DNA from: Psychroflexus sediminis
GTDB lineage: Bacteria > Bacteroidota > Bacteroidia > Flavobacteriales > Flavobacteriaceae
Direction of reading: 5' to 3'
Length of the DNA: 64,000 nt
NCBI RefSeq assembly: GCF_900099815.1
Contig: NZ_FNCW01000005.1
Location: forward strand, 124,001 to 188,000
Position 1 is the stretch's first letter, and every line of letters begins with the position of its first letter. Made by a program: the position numbers and the translations under genes. Below are positions 27,631-36,023 of this stretch, in pieces. Below the pieces are notes generated by a model that had not been told where the DNA came from, ran no database searches, and worked only from the letters and a program-made list of their open reading frames with translations.

Positions 27631-28671
27631 ATGAAATATTTTTACCTTTTTATTTTTAGCATCCTATTCACCAGCTGCCAAAATGAAGAATTCTTTGAGC
27701 AGGTTGAGGATAATACAAGTTTATCCAGCCAAAGCGAGTTGAGTGATCTCATATCCAGACTAACACAAAATCCTACAGCCTTTGATGATTTCATAGATAA
27801 ATCCAACAGCCTGAGTCTTGAATTTCCATTTGAAGTTACCATCAATTCCGAAACTTCTTTCAACATTAATAAATTTTCAGATTATGAACTTCTTATCTCT
27901 GAATTATCTACTCTCACAGAAGATTACTCTGTAAGTATAAGTTTTCCCGTGGAGGTATCTCTCCCTAATTATGAATTCATCACTTTGCAAAATCAATCTA
28001 AATTCAATGCATTGATTGCCAGCGTGGAAGGCAGTTCTGAAATCACATGCTTGACATATGATTTCCCAATTGAAATCAATATTTTTAAGACAGAAAACAG
28101 TGTTTCAACACGTCGCAGTATTCGAAATGAAGCTCAATTTTACAACCTGATTAAAAATCTAAAACAAAACAATGGTTTTTACGAAATCCTATACCCCATT
28201 TCAATTTCTATCGATGGAGAATCACAATCTATATCTTCAAACACAGACCTTAACACAGCCATTCAAAACCTTGATGAAGACTGTTTTAATCCATCATTCT
28301 TAACCAATAAATTTTCGAGATTAAATCGCTTTGTGGAATTTATTAACTCAGGTGAATTTAGAATCGCTAATTATATAACTGATACTGGTGAAAATGAAAC
28401 TTTAGATTATGAAGATTTTAGATTCACATTTAATCCAAATAACAGCATTTCAGTTGAAAACATAGCCACGGGAGAATCCTTTTCTGGTCATTGGGAAATA
28501 GAGATTGATGATGATGAGCTTGTTTTTGATTTGGATTTTGATGGAAATGATATTTTAGATAATTTAAATGATGACTGGATCATAGAAGGATTTGCTAACC
28601 CGATTAGAATTTTACTAAAAGATGATCATAATGCGGGAGAAAACACTACTTTAATTTTTGAAAAAATCTAA
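27631..28671 (+). CDS. Lipoprotein with four internal beta repeats
   Basis: From ATG 27631 (an adjacent ATG at 27628 is equivalent) the 346-residue protein has a lipoprotein signal ending in LFTSC (Cys16). Residues about 60-227 hold four degenerate repeats of 40-50 residues, each with a hydrophobic-x-Phe/Tyr-Pro-x-x-[VI] strand (LEFPFEVTI, ISFPVEVSL, YDFPIEINI, LYPISISI) followed by a helix with L-I/N-x-L spacing. The C-terminal part (about 230-346) is Asp/Glu-rich. I do not recognise the family. It is divergent from the ECF sigma gene and shares its promoter element, so it is probably a target of that sigma factor. Confidence 0.85.
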   Translation: MKYFYLFIFSILFTSCQNEEFFEQVEDNTSLSSQSELSDLISRLTQNPTAFDDFIDKSNSLSLEFPFEVTINSETSFNINKFSDYELLISELSTLTEDYSVSISFPVEVSLPNYEFITLQNQSKFNALIASVEGSSEITCLTYDFPIEINIFKTENSVSTRRSIRNEAQFYNLIKNLKQNNGFYEILYPISISIDGESQSISSNTDLNTAIQNLDEDCFNPSFLTNKFSRLNRFVEFINSGEFRIANYITDTGENETLDYEDFRFTFNPNNSISVENIATGESFSGHWEIEIDDDELVFDLDFDGNDILDNLNDDWIIEGFANPIRILLKDDHNAGENTTLIFEKI

Positions 28672-28683
28672 AGATCAGCTTTT

Positions 28684-28914
28684 ATGGATAATGAAAAACC
28701 TTCTCAGGACGATTTAAAATCAAAGTTGAAAACCATATCTATTATTTTCTATATTTTTTTAATCACTTGGCTAGTCTTTATTGGATTTATAATTTTTAAC
28801 CTGGTAAGCGGAAAAGAAACTACGAGTTTATTTATCGGCACAATCCCCATAGTAGCCATTCTTATTATTTTAAGTCAGATCAAATCTAAAATCAAGAAAG
28901 AAATTAATTACTAA
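28684..28914 (+). CDS. Small two-TM membrane protein
   Basis: A 76-residue protein with a charged N-terminus and two hydrophobic segments (about residues 20-43 and 50-68), ending in a Lys-rich tail. It starts 12 nt after the preceding lipoprotein stop and is followed by a terminator, so it is the second gene of that unit. No family is recognised; coding status rests on spacing, start and membrane pattern. Confidence 0.65.
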   Translation: MDNEKPSQDDLKSKLKTISIIFYIFLITWLVFIGFIIFNLVSGKETTSLFIGTIPIVAILIILSQIKSKIKKEINY

Positions 28915-28937
28915 ATACGTTGTACAACTGCTTAGTA

Positions 28938-28970
28938 AAAAACTTCCTAAGAGATTGAGAAGTTTTTTTT
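28938..28970 (+). terminator. Terminator after the small membrane protein gene
   Basis: AAAAACTTC and GAAGTTTTT pair around a 12-nt loop and run into T8, 23 nt after the stop. Confidence 0.7.
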
Positions 28971-29355
28971 ATGTCTAAAGATCAATTTAAATGCAGCTTA
29001 TTTTTGTATTATTTCTGACTTTAAAAAAACAGCTGAAGAGTAACTTTAAACTCATCTAACTTTGCCTGACTGTATCACTTTTTTAGCTCCCTGTTCTTCA
29101 GCAGTGCAGTAACTACTGACTAGGCTTACATCATTTAATTGGAGCCTTTTTCTTGATCTAGTCAAGCTTAGGTTTTATTTTCTAGCCATTCTGAATGCTG
29201 TCTTTAAACTTTACAGCTCTTGAACCTCAATTAAAATTCGGATCAAGCCTTCGCTTCAGGCTAAGAAGAAGCCTTAAGCAAACTGAGCTGATATTTAATT
29301 GTTCACTCCTAAAGCTGACTCTCTGACCAGGACAACAGATTCTGAAAAAATTTTA
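28971..29355. other. Gene-free interval of about 385 nt
   Basis: Lies between two facing terminators. There are stops in all frames, no RNA gene fold that I recognise and no repeat longer than a 15-nt imperfect palindrome (CTTGATCTAGTCAAG near 29152). It may be decayed sequence. Confidence 0.5.
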
Positions 29356-29391
29356 TAAAAAAATCCCTGACACGAGAGTGTCAGGGATTTT
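29356..29391 (-). terminator. Terminator of the acidic lipoprotein gene
   Basis: A 14-bp perfect stem (AAAATCCCTGACAC with GTGTCAGGGATTTT) around GAGA, with T-rich sequence after it on the minus strand. Confidence 0.85.
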
Positions 29392-29413
29392 AAAATTGAG
29401 ATCTAAACTTTAA

Positions 29414-30433
29414 TTAATCATCAGAAAGATCTACATAATCTTTGATGGCCTCTTTTATTCTATTGGCCAACTCCCTGTTACCATCATTGTCTTCCGGACT
29501 GATTTCTATTATTCCATTTCCATTATTATCCGTGGCATTTGAGAGGTCTACCAGATTGAAAACAGTAACTAAATCAAATTCGAAAACTACGGCATTATTG
29601 TTGTCTTCTGTGATGATGAGGTTTTGACCTGCATCTTCGTAATCTACTTCAAATTCTTCACTGAAGGTATGGAAAAATTCAAATGCTATACCGGAAACAG
29701 TTCCTCTCATCAAAATTGACTTTTGATAAAGATCGCTCATCGGATTTTCACTTCTATCCATTTCAAATTCTACTTCATCATATTCTCCTACCGGGATTTC
29801 TACTTCAATAACGTTTACTACGCCTGAGCTTAAATTGAGTTCGAATGGACCGGTCAATTCAAAATCGTCTTCGAAATCATATCTGTCATCATCCCCTTCA
29901 TTATCGTCATCATCTTCATTTTCACAGCCCTCATCATCGATTTCTGTAGCATAAACGCTAAAATCACTCCTGAAGTAAATTTCGGTGCCGCTCTGTAATT
30001 CAATTTCATATTTATAAGGATCATCCTCGTCATCCTCATCTTCTAATTCTCCCTGACAAAAAGCATCGTTTGGATAATTTTCTTCGAGGTAAGTTGTAAT
30101 TTCACTAGGCAGTTCATCAAAGTTAAGACTGTCATCCTCGTCATCTGAACTCGCTGAAGAATCCCCTGAAATTCCAAATCCTTCAGCAAATTCCAATTCA
30201 ATATTTCTAATATTGATAAAAAATTCTGAAATTTCAACATCTGAAGATGCTTTACCCAGACTCGCTGTACTAAGTTTGGCTTCACTTGCTGTAGTAGCAT
30301 CAGTGGTAGCTGTAGCTCTAATTTCTAAATTTGATTTTTGTACAAATTCCTCATCAGGATTTGAATCCTCTGTTGAACAGGAAAATAGCAGTGCCATTGC
30401 TAATATTCCTGCTACTGGTTTTAAAATTTTCAT
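29414..30433 (-). CDS. Acidic lipoprotein, DUF4382-like with PepSY-like insert
   Basis: The 339-residue protein has a lipoprotein signal (LLFSC, Cys19). Residues about 30-80 (DVEISEFFINIRNIELEF) and 190-290 (NLSSGVVNVIEVEIPVGEYDEVEFEMD ...) resemble DUF4382, while about 105-165 (LPSEITTYLEENYPND ... YEIELQSGTEIYFRSDFSVYATEID) resembles a PepSY-like/DUF2874 unit. Asp/Glu runs surround the insert, and DNNGNGIIEI near the C-terminus looks like a calcium-loop motif. Function unknown; a surface calcium- or cation-binding role is a guess. It carries the ECF-type promoter element, so it is probably in the same regulon as the sigma operon. Confidence 0.8.
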   Translation of the reverse strand: MKILKPVAGILAMALLFSCSTEDSNPDEEFVQKSNLEIRATATTDATTASEAKLSTASLGKASSDVEISEFFINIRNIELEFAEGFGISGDSSASSDDEDDSLNFDELPSEITTYLEENYPNDAFCQGELEDEDDEDDPYKYEIELQSGTEIYFRSDFSVYATEIDDEGCENEDDDDNEGDDDRYDFEDDFELTGPFELNLSSGVVNVIEVEIPVGEYDEVEFEMDRSENPMSDLYQKSILMRGTVSGIAFEFFHTFSEEFEVDYEDAGQNLIITEDNNNAVVFEFDLVTVFNLVDLSNATDNNGNGIIEISPEDNDGNRELANRIKEAIKDYVDLSDD

Positions 30434-30462
30434 AGCTTAAAGGTTTTATTGTTTTGCTATAA

Positions 30463-30487
30463 AACAACACTAAAGACCCCTACCCTA
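30463..30487 (-). promoter_or_regulatory. Candidate ECF promoter before the acidic lipoprotein gene
   Basis: Minus-strand TAGGGTA (30487-30481), 14 nt, TGTT (30466-30463), 48-54 nt before the ATG. The copy lies about 2.9 kb from the sigma gene, in a separate transcription unit. Confidence 0.6.
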
Positions 30488-30508
30488 GGTTCAGTTTATT
30501 TTTTTCTT

Positions 30509-33001
30509 CTAAAAACTAAATCCAAAACCTCCCGTTACGCCAAAATTTCTGGCTTCTGGCAAATCTTTATAATTTCCTCTAAAGTGAAAATCAATTCTTA
30601 AAATTCTGAATATATTGTCGATACCTAGGCTGTAAGACCAGTAGGGTTCTTTATCGGGTGCTCTCAAAACAGGAATGCTCGAAGAAGCATTAAGCAACTG
30701 ATTTTCTTCTGAAATACTTCCGGATACAGCTCTTACTGAAATCACCTCTCTTAAATCTAAATCTCTTAAAAGAGGAATTCTAGAGAAAAATCTTCCGTTA
30801 AAATTATGCTCAAAATTGACACTTAAATAGGTGTCTGTAACAAAATCGTAAAAATCTAATAGGGGAAAAGTTCCTTGAATCGTAAAAAGGGTTTGATTTC
30901 CAGGTACGATATCCAGTAAACTTAATGGAACTGCTCCAAAGGTTTTTCCTACTTCCACATTGGAAACAAATTCGCCAAAACCACCAATCTGTATAGGCTG
31001 CCTGTAATAAAATTGGATTTTCTCATAATCAAAATCAGACCTGGTGATATTTCCTAATCCTTTGGTATAATTGAGAAAAAACTCAGGATATTCGCCATCA
31101 TTAACTGTAATTCGCTCGACCCCATACCCTGTAGTTTTACGTCCAGGAGAAAATTGAATGATCGAAGATATTTCGACTTGCTCGGTTACAGCTTTGGTTT
31201 CCGTTCGCTGCGGATCGGTGTAATAGGCAAGACTAAACTGGTCTGATGCGGATTCTAATTTTTTGAAATTACCTTCAAATCTCAATATAAAATTCTGAAA
31301 AGCCTCAAAACTCAAGTTAAGGCTGGTAAGATTGATACTAGTCAGATTGGTATTGGAGCCCACTGTAAGGACAGAAGAAGAAGCTAAGTTTCTACCTAAT
31401 ACATCCGTAGTATTGGTTAGGCTAGCTCCCAGCTGCTCAACATCTCTCCGGTTTCCTGCCCCAATGATAAGTCTGATTATTGGATCTACCATCCATTTCC
31501 CTGATAAACCATATTTGAATTTATCATCTTTAAATCCATAGGCCAAAAACCCTTGTAATCTCCACATGTCGTTTTGTGAAAAGTAGGTCCTTCCTCCTGC
31601 TCTTAGCCGGACACCCTCTACGTCGTTATATCCAAAAGTGGAAAAGACTGGTCCAAAATCCCAACCTTTCTTTTCCCAATATCCTGTAGCCAGTATAGTC
31701 CCTATATTATAGATTCGCTTAAAAGCGTCTACCGTTTTTAGAGTGTCAAGCATTTTATAGACCTGTTGTTCATCTTTATTTAGGTCTTCCTGTCTGTTTT
31801 GAGCCCAAAAGTCATCATCTCTGTTATAGACTTTTTCATTAAAGACTTCTGGTTCATATTTGTAAAACGATTTTGCTTTAGGCTGATCGAACACATAATT
31901 ATCATAAAGCGTCGTCCGTTTACCGTAAACACCCCGCGAATCTTCCTCTTTGTTGAAGGAAAAATCTGTCATAAATAAGTCTTTGGTAATCAAGAAAACC
32001 GAATCGTTAAGGACATCAAATTCTTGTTCTATATACACATCCTTCACCCAATTGATGTTGGCCCCTTTAGCCATTGAAAGGTTGATTTTTTTTATAGCCC
32101 AAGTCGTATCATTTACCCAAAAATCACCTTTGAAGTTCAATTCGCCTTCTCTTCTGGGATAAAATACGATATTGTAAGACCATTTATCTCCAATAAAAGT
32201 ACTATCGGTCAATACATAGTTGTAATTATCTATTCCTGTTGTAGATAATGGACCCACGAAACTCTTATCGAAAAATTTGAGATAATTATCGTAGATATTA
32301 TATTCGGCATAAAGGTCTTTGATGAAAGCAATAAGGCTTTGATTGTTGCTAAATCCTGCATTTTTATTTCCTGTCAGTATTTCTTTTTCAACCCCTGAAT
32401 TGTTATTGCCATAGACTTTATACGTGGCCTCATTGAGAAAAATAGGCAGGTAGGTTTTACCTGTCACCGTATTGGTATCCAAATCATCAAAAATGAACTC
32501 CATACCGTTAAACACTCTGGAATTTATAAGAGAACTATCTATAGTATTCAAGTCAAATTCCAGCTTTTCGTACTTATCGTATTGGTAATGATCGAATTTT
32601 TTGATCCCGTTATCGCGCTTATTCTTCCATATTTTTCTAAGAATATCAATTGCAGGATTATTTTTTTTAGAAGTCTTTCCTGAATAGATCATGACCTCAC
32701 TTAATTCTGAGGAATTTTCCTCAAGCTCAACTTCAATATTATAGGTAGTTCTTCGGTCCAGAGGGTATGTTAAAGTTTCAAACCCCATAAAGGAAAACTC
32801 CAAAACGGAATAGTCATTTTCAGATTGCAGGTAAAATTTCCCGTTTTCATCAGAAATGGTTCCTTCAGAGGAATTTGAAAAATAGACGTTTACATACGGG
32901 ATCGGGTTTCCGTAAGTGTCTTTTACATAGCCACTTACTTTAGTCTGACCAAAAGAAACAAAAGATAGGAATAGTAATAAAAGGTTCAGTATGTGTTTCA
33001 T
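30509..33001 (-). CDS. DUF5686 outer-membrane protein with carboxypeptidase-like regulatory domain
   Basis: The 830-residue protein has a signal peptide (cleaved near SFGQ, residue 19), a CarboxypepD_reg-like domain (VSGYVKDTYGNPIPYVNVYFSN ... SFMGFETLTY, about residues 21-95) and the DUF5686 region with an outer-membrane beta barrel ending in FGVTGGFGFSF. The domain pair is common in Bacteroidota and of unknown function; the barrel suggests an outer-membrane site. It lies 64 nt after pdhB, and the pdhB terminator abuts its start. Confidence 0.88.
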   Translation of the reverse strand: MKHILNLLLLFLSFVSFGQTKVSGYVKDTYGNPIPYVNVYFSNSSEGTISDENGKFYLQSENDYSVLEFSFMGFETLTYPLDRRTTYNIEVELEENSSELSEVMIYSGKTSKKNNPAIDILRKIWKNKRDNGIKKFDHYQYDKYEKLEFDLNTIDSSLINSRVFNGMEFIFDDLDTNTVTGKTYLPIFLNEATYKVYGNNNSGVEKEILTGNKNAGFSNNQSLIAFIKDLYAEYNIYDNYLKFFDKSFVGPLSTTGIDNYNYVLTDSTFIGDKWSYNIVFYPRREGELNFKGDFWVNDTTWAIKKINLSMAKGANINWVKDVYIEQEFDVLNDSVFLITKDLFMTDFSFNKEEDSRGVYGKRTTLYDNYVFDQPKAKSFYKYEPEVFNEKVYNRDDDFWAQNRQEDLNKDEQQVYKMLDTLKTVDAFKRIYNIGTILATGYWEKKGWDFGPVFSTFGYNDVEGVRLRAGGRTYFSQNDMWRLQGFLAYGFKDDKFKYGLSGKWMVDPIIRLIIGAGNRRDVEQLGASLTNTTDVLGRNLASSSVLTVGSNTNLTSINLTSLNLSFEAFQNFILRFEGNFKKLESASDQFSLAYYTDPQRTETKAVTEQVEISSIIQFSPGRKTTGYGVERITVNDGEYPEFFLNYTKGLGNITRSDFDYEKIQFYYRQPIQIGGFGEFVSNVEVGKTFGAVPLSLLDIVPGNQTLFTIQGTFPLLDFYDFVTDTYLSVNFEHNFNGRFFSRIPLLRDLDLREVISVRAVSGSISEENQLLNASSSIPVLRAPDKEPYWSYSLGIDNIFRILRIDFHFRGNYKDLPEARNFGVTGGFGFSF

Positions 33002-33004
33002 TAA

Positions 33005-33045
33005 TCAAAAAAAGCTTCAAATGTAATTTTATACAAATGAAGCTT
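33005..33045 (-). terminator. pdhB terminator overlapping the DUF5686 promoter
   Basis: On the minus strand AAGCTTCA (33045-33038) and TGAAGCTT (33019-33012) pair, with further bases (TGTA/TACA) closing after a 3-nt mismatch, and run into T7. The T run ends 4-5 nt before the DUF5686 ATG. Confidence 0.7.
33018..33025 (-). promoter_or_regulatory. Possible -7 element for the DUF5686 gene
   Basis: Minus-strand TACATTTG matches TAnnTTTG, 17 nt before the ATG, and sits in the 3' arm of the pdhB terminator hairpin. Confidence 0.35.
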
Positions 33046-33065
33046 AATTTATAATTTGATTTATG

Positions 33066-34043
33066 TTAAATGTATAAAACTTTTTTAACTGCTTTTATAA
33101 CATCATCGCTATTAGGTAACCACTCTTTCAAAAGACCTGGTGAATAAGGTGCAGGAGTATCTGCTGTATTGAGTTTTATAATGGGAGCATCCAGATAATC
33201 GAAAGCTTCATTTTGAACTTTATAAGTAATTTCAGTTGCTACATTTCCGAAAGGCCAGGCTTCTTCTAAAATTACCAGTCTATTAGTTTTCTTTACTGAA
33301 TTTAAGATGGCCTCATAATCCATAGGCCTTACCGTTCTTAAATCAATAATCTCACAGGAGATATCCTCTTTTTCAAGTTCCTCTGCTGCTTTATAAGCTT
33401 CTTTTATAATCTTTCCAAAAGAAACTATAGTGACATCTGTGCCCTCTCTTTTAATATCGGCTTTCCCTAGAGGAATCGTGTATTCTTCTTCGGGAACTTC
33501 TCCTTTATCACCATACATTTGCTCGCTTTCCATAAAGATTACGGGGTCGTTATCCCTGATGGAGGATTTCAAAAGTCCCTTGGCATCATAAGGATTGGAA
33601 GGAATCACCACTTTCAGTCCCGGAGTATTTGCAAACCAGTTTTCGAAAGCCTGAGAATGCGTAGCTCCAAGCTGACCAGCAGACCCGGTAGGACCTCTAA
33701 ACACAATAGGAATATTGAACTGCCCACCAGACATCTGTCTCATTTTGGCGGCATTGTTAATGATTTGATCTATTCCAACCAATGAAAAGTTGAAGGTCAT
33801 AAATTCAATGATAGGACGGTTGCCATTCATCGCAGAACCAATACCTATTCCAGAAAAACCTAGTTCTGAAATGGGAGTATCGATAACTCTCTTTTCACCA
33901 AATTCATCCAGCATACCCTTGGATGCTTTATAAGCGCCATTATACTCTGCCACTTCCTCCCCCATCAGGTAGATGGATTCATCGGCACGCATCTCTTCAC
34001 TCATTGCTTCTACAATAGCTTCTCTAAACTGAATTGTCCTCAT
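33066..34043 (-). CDS. pdhB: Pyruvate dehydrogenase E1 component, beta subunit
   Basis: E1-beta binds thiamine diphosphate with E1-alpha and decarboxylates pyruvate for the lipoyl E2, feeding acetyl-CoA to the TCA cycle. The 325 residues show the MRTIQFREAIVEAMSEEMRADESIYLMGEEVAEYNGAYK-type start (shown here only as family likeness), the FRGPTGSAGQLGATHSQ loop and the EEAWPFGNVATEI C-terminal domain. No E1-alpha or E2 gene is adjacent; a branched-chain E1-beta is the alternative, but the fit to PdhB is better. Confidence 0.93.
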   Translation of the reverse strand: MRTIQFREAIVEAMSEEMRADESIYLMGEEVAEYNGAYKASKGMLDEFGEKRVIDTPISELGFSGIGIGSAMNGNRPIIEFMTFNFSLVGIDQIINNAAKMRQMSGGQFNIPIVFRGPTGSAGQLGATHSQAFENWFANTPGLKVVIPSNPYDAKGLLKSSIRDNDPVIFMESEQMYGDKGEVPEEEYTIPLGKADIKREGTDVTIVSFGKIIKEAYKAAEELEKEDISCEIIDLRTVRPMDYEAILNSVKKTNRLVILEEAWPFGNVATEITYKVQNEAFDYLDAPIIKLNTADTPAPYSPGLLKEWLPNSDDVIKAVKKVLYI

Positions 34044-34077
34044 TTATGTGTATTTACCTTTGTTAAAAAAAGAAAGA

Positions 34078-34085
34078 CAAAAATA
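34078..34085 (-). promoter_or_regulatory. -7 promoter element before pdhB
   Basis: Minus-strand TATTTTTG, a perfect TAnnTTTG match, 34 nt before the ATG. Confidence 0.5.
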
Positions 34086-34164
34086 GTAATTCAAATTTCT
34101 ATATCCCATAAGAATCTTATAAAAATTTTATTATGCATGCATAGTATTTTTGTCCTAAAACTAC

Positions 34165-34172
34165 TATATTTG
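34165..34172 (+). promoter_or_regulatory. -7 promoter element before etfB
   Basis: TATATTTG matches TAnnTTTG, 26 nt before the ATG of the etfB-etfA unit. Confidence 0.5.
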
Positions 34173-34198
34173 TCATATTCAAGAAAAAAATCAAAATA

Positions 34199-34945
34199 AT
34201 GAAAATATTAGTATGTATTAGCCATGTCCCTGATACGACTTCCAAAATCAATTTTGTTGAAAATGACACAAAATTCGACACCAGTGGAGTCCAGTATGTC
34301 ATCAATCCAAACGACGAATTTGGATTAACACGAGCTATGTGGTTTAAAGAAAAACAGGGTGCTACCGTAGATGTGGTAACCGTAGGCGGCAAAGATACCG
34401 AACCTACGATAAGAAAATCTTTAGCTATTGGAGCTGACACCGCTTACAGAGTGGATACCGAACCTTTAGATGGTTTTCAGGTTGCTAAAGAACTCGCAAA
34501 GGTTGCCAAAGATGGTGAATATGATTTAATCATTGCCGGAAGAGAATCTATCGACTACAACGGTGGGATGGTTCCGGGCATGCTGGCTAAATTAATAGGC
34601 GCTAACTTTATAAATACCTGTGTAAGTCTTGAAGTTGAAGGTGATACTGCCACTGCTATAAGAGAAATTGATGGCGGTAAGGAAACCCTCAAATCTTCTT
34701 TGCCATTGGTCATTGGAGGACAAAAAGGACTTGTAGAAGAAAGCGATCTTAAAATTCCTAACATGAGAGGAATCATGATGGCCCGAAAAAAGCCTCTGAA
34801 TGTCATTGAACCGGTTTCTGCAGAGGTTTTAACTGAATCTAAACACTTCAGAAAACCAGAACCAAAAGGGGAAGTTACCCTGATCGATCCGGATAACCTG
34901 GATAAATTAATCGACTTACTTCACAACGAAGCTAAAGCTATATAA
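34199..34945 (+). CDS. etfB: Electron transfer flavoprotein, beta subunit
   Basis: EtfB with EtfA carries electrons from acyl-CoA and related dehydrogenases to the quinone pool. The 248 residues have the MKILVCISHVPDTTSKI start, the VINPNDEFGL and GRESIDYNGGMVPGMLA blocks (AMP/FAD contact) and the IPNMRGIMMARKKPL C-terminal signature region. It is followed after 18 nt by etfA. Confidence 0.96.
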   Translation: MKILVCISHVPDTTSKINFVENDTKFDTSGVQYVINPNDEFGLTRAMWFKEKQGATVDVVTVGGKDTEPTIRKSLAIGADTAYRVDTEPLDGFQVAKELAKVAKDGEYDLIIAGRESIDYNGGMVPGMLAKLIGANFINTCVSLEVEGDTATAIREIDGGKETLKSSLPLVIGGQKGLVEESDLKIPNMRGIMMARKKPLNVIEPVSAEVLTESKHFRKPEPKGEVTLIDPDNLDKLIDLLHNEAKAI

Positions 34946-34963
34946 CTTTTAAAAACTAATAAA

Positions 34964-35932
34964 ATGTCAATTTTAGTATATACAGAATCAGAAAATGGCA
35001 AGCTTAAAAAAGCAGCTTTTGAAGTTGCTTCTTTTGCCAAAGGAATTGCAGACTTAATGAACACCAGTTTAACAGCGGTTACGATTAATGCTGAAAACGT
35101 TGATGAACTCAAAACCTATGGCGTTGAAAAAGTTTTAAAAGTCTCTAACGATAAACTTTCAAAATTTAATGCTGACGCTTATGCCGAAGTTATTTCTCAA
35201 GCATCTAAAAAAGAAGACTCCAAAATAGTTGTTGTTAGTCAGAGTGCAAATGCAAAATATTTAGCTCCCTTATTAGCTGTAAACCTCGAGGCTGGTTATG
35301 CTTCCAATGTTGTAGCTCTGCCAAAACTGGGCGAAGGTTTCGTAGTGGAACGAACAGCTTTCACCAACAAGGCCTTTAATATGACTTTTATTTCTACAGA
35401 TGTCAAGGTTTTAGGTTTATCTAGCAACTCCTTCGGGCTAAAGGAAAATGAAGCATCACTTTCAGAAGAAGATTTTTCACCAGAGTTATCTGATGATGAG
35501 TTTGGTATCGATGTAGTATCTGTAGATAAAAACAAAGATAAAGTAAGCATTGCTGATGCAGAGGTTGTCGTTTCCGCTGGACGTGGTATGAAGGGACCAG
35601 AAAACTGGGAAATGATAGAAGAGCTGGCAGATGTACTTAATGCAGCGACAGCCTGCTCCAAACCTGTGAGTGATATGGGCTGGAGACCTCATAGTGAACA
35701 CGTTGGACAAACCGGTAAACCTGTAGCGACCAATTTATATATTGCTATAGGAATCTCTGGAGCTATCCAGCATCTTGCAGGTATTAGTGCTTCCAAAAAT
35801 AAAGTCGTTATCAATACAGATCCAGAGGCTCCATTTTTTAAAGCAGCAGATTACGGTATCGTTGGTGACGCATTTGAAGTTGTTCCACAATTGATTGAAA
35901 AACTCAAGGAATTTAAGGCGAATAACTCATAA
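34964..35932 (+). CDS. etfA: Electron transfer flavoprotein, alpha subunit
   Basis: The FAD-binding partner of EtfB. The 322 residues include the VVSAGRGMKGPENW segment (about residues 204-217), the VGQTGKPVATNLYIAIGISGAIQHLAG FAD domain and INTDPEAPFFKAADYGIVGD near the end. The pair is closed by a terminator. Supports fatty-acid or amino-acid oxidation. Confidence 0.96.
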   Translation: MSILVYTESENGKLKKAAFEVASFAKGIADLMNTSLTAVTINAENVDELKTYGVEKVLKVSNDKLSKFNADAYAEVISQASKKEDSKIVVVSQSANAKYLAPLLAVNLEAGYASNVVALPKLGEGFVVERTAFTNKAFNMTFISTDVKVLGLSSNSFGLKENEASLSEEDFSPELSDDEFGIDVVSVDKNKDKVSIADAEVVVSAGRGMKGPENWEMIEELADVLNAATACSKPVSDMGWRPHSEHVGQTGKPVATNLYIAIGISGAIQHLAGISASKNKVVINTDPEAPFFKAADYGIVGDAFEVVPQLIEKLKEFKANNS

Positions 35933-35959
35933 ATTTTATAAATTGTGCCCCTTTAAAGG

Positions 35960-36004
35960 GCGGTCTAATTTTTAAGCAGTCCTTATAAATTAGACCGCTT
36001 TTTT
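35960..36004 (+). terminator. Terminator after etfA
   Basis: A 12-bp perfect stem (GCGGTCTAATTT with AAATTAGACCGC) around a 15-nt loop, followed by T6. Confidence 0.85.
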
Positions 36005-36023
36005 ATTCAATATATATTGTAGT

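Noticed and set aside
30509-33001. DUF5686 protein as a SusC-type TonB receptor
   Set aside because: It begins with a CarboxypepD_reg-like domain as SusC does, but it has no plug domain and its later part fits DUF5686.
35296-35661. A 121-codon minus-strand frame inside etfA, rich in Ser
   Set aside because: Shadow of a conserved coding frame; no start signal or family match.
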